In this document: piece by piece, positions 5,811 through 5,878 of the stretch
Numbering within the stretch: position 1 is the first letter of the stretch
Layout of the letters: each line of letters opens with the position of its first letter
Origin: an uncultured Alphaproteobacteria bacterium
GTDB lineage: Bacteria; Pseudomonadota; Alphaproteobacteria; RF32; CAG-239
Length of the DNA: 5,878 nt
NCBI GenBank assembly: GCA_934276635.1
Contig: CAKQTH010000024.1
Span: forward strand, 1-5,878
Direction: 5' to 3'
The notes under the pieces: generated by a model
What the model was told of the DNA's origin: nothing
Seen by the model: only the letters and a program-made list of their open reading frames with translations
Database searches by the model: none
Translations under genes and position numbers: made by a program

Positions 5811-5837
5811 TTGACAATCGGTGGGGGGGGGTAAACT
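5811..5837 (+). promoter_or_regulatory. Promoter with a G9 tract in the -35/-10 spacer
   Basis: A perfect TTGACA (5811-5816) is followed 15 bases later by TAAACT (5832-5837). Nine of the 15 spacer bases are the G-run at 5823-5831, which abuts the -10. Each gained or lost G changes the spacing by one; eleven G would give the optimal 17. The predicted transcription start near 5844 leaves a 27-base leader containing a clear Shine-Dalgarno, which fits a real promoter. It is divergent from the rpsA promoter. Confidence 0.68.
5823..5831 (+). repeat. G9 homopolymer in a promoter spacer
   Basis: Nine consecutive G in the context T-G9-TAA, the same length and nearly the same flanks as the tract at 417-425 (T-G9-TAG). 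Length changes would alter promoter strength rather than reading frame. Confidence 0.8.
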
Positions 5838-5857
5838 GAGGTTAGGTTAAATTTTAT

Positions 5858-5878
5858 AAGGATTATTAAGATGAAAAA
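5858..5878 (+). CDS. Start of a gene running out of the window, with its Shine-Dalgarno
   Basis: AAGGA (5858-5862) lies eight bases before ATG 5871. Only 'ATGAAAAA' is visible, Met-Lys then an incomplete codon. Met-Lys is common at the start of signal peptides, but nothing about the product can be decided. It follows the G9 promoter directly, so its expression would depend on that tract. The coding part is 5871-5878. Confidence 0.6.

Noticed and set aside
1..5878. tRNA, rRNA, insertion sequence or prophage genes
   Set aside because: No cloverleaf, rRNA segment, transposase or integrase reading frame, or terminal inverted repeat with target duplication was seen.

Overview
The window looks like chromosomal DNA of an AT-rich, Gram-negative alphaproteobacterium. 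The best evidence is the ribosomal protein S1 gene on the minus strand: six S1 domains, about 559 residues, an N-terminal 'FADLLNEQFG' block and the phrases 'VVLEETRAEARAEL' and 'GSVIKGKIKNITEFGLFIGL', all as I know them from alphaproteobacterial S1. Low GC and large cysteine-rich exported proteins suggest an uncultured host-associated (gut-type) lineage; that last step is inference.

Layout: 1-105 is the 3' end of a probable outer-membrane beta-barrel gene, closed by a strong terminator. From 200 to 363 lie two candidate promoters and an inverted repeat. From 364 to 2323 is a large exported cysteine-rich protein. Its signal peptide (start ATG 364) and its body are in different reading frames, separated by a run of exactly nine G. 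Eight G would join them into one 652-residue precursor with a plausible AXA-type cleavage site. From 2324 to 2660 there is no gene, only two GC-rich hairpins and a strong promoter. From 2661 to 3324 two small single-pass membrane proteins form a two-gene operon. It converges on a third small membrane protein (3778 to 3365, minus), with a bidirectional terminator between them. All three share a C-terminal helical domain. The two outer genes also share nearly the same promoter and leader, so they look like an inverted duplication. From 3943 to 5622 is rpsA (minus), with its own terminator, structured leader and promoter. Divergent from it, at the right edge, is a promoter whose -35/-10 spacer contains another run of nine G, followed by a Shine-Dalgarno and the first codons of a gene cut off by the window end.

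The most interesting signal is the pair of G9 tracts. One sits inside a signal-peptide coding region (translational on/off switch) and one in a promoter spacer (transcriptional volume switch), the two classical positions for phase-variation tracts. Both serve genes with clear Shine-Dalgarno sites, unlike the housekeeping and small membrane genes here. A second candidate novelty is the unrecognised family of three small membrane/coiled-coil proteins with a shared promoter box. Homopolymer sequencing error remains the main alternative for the first observation.
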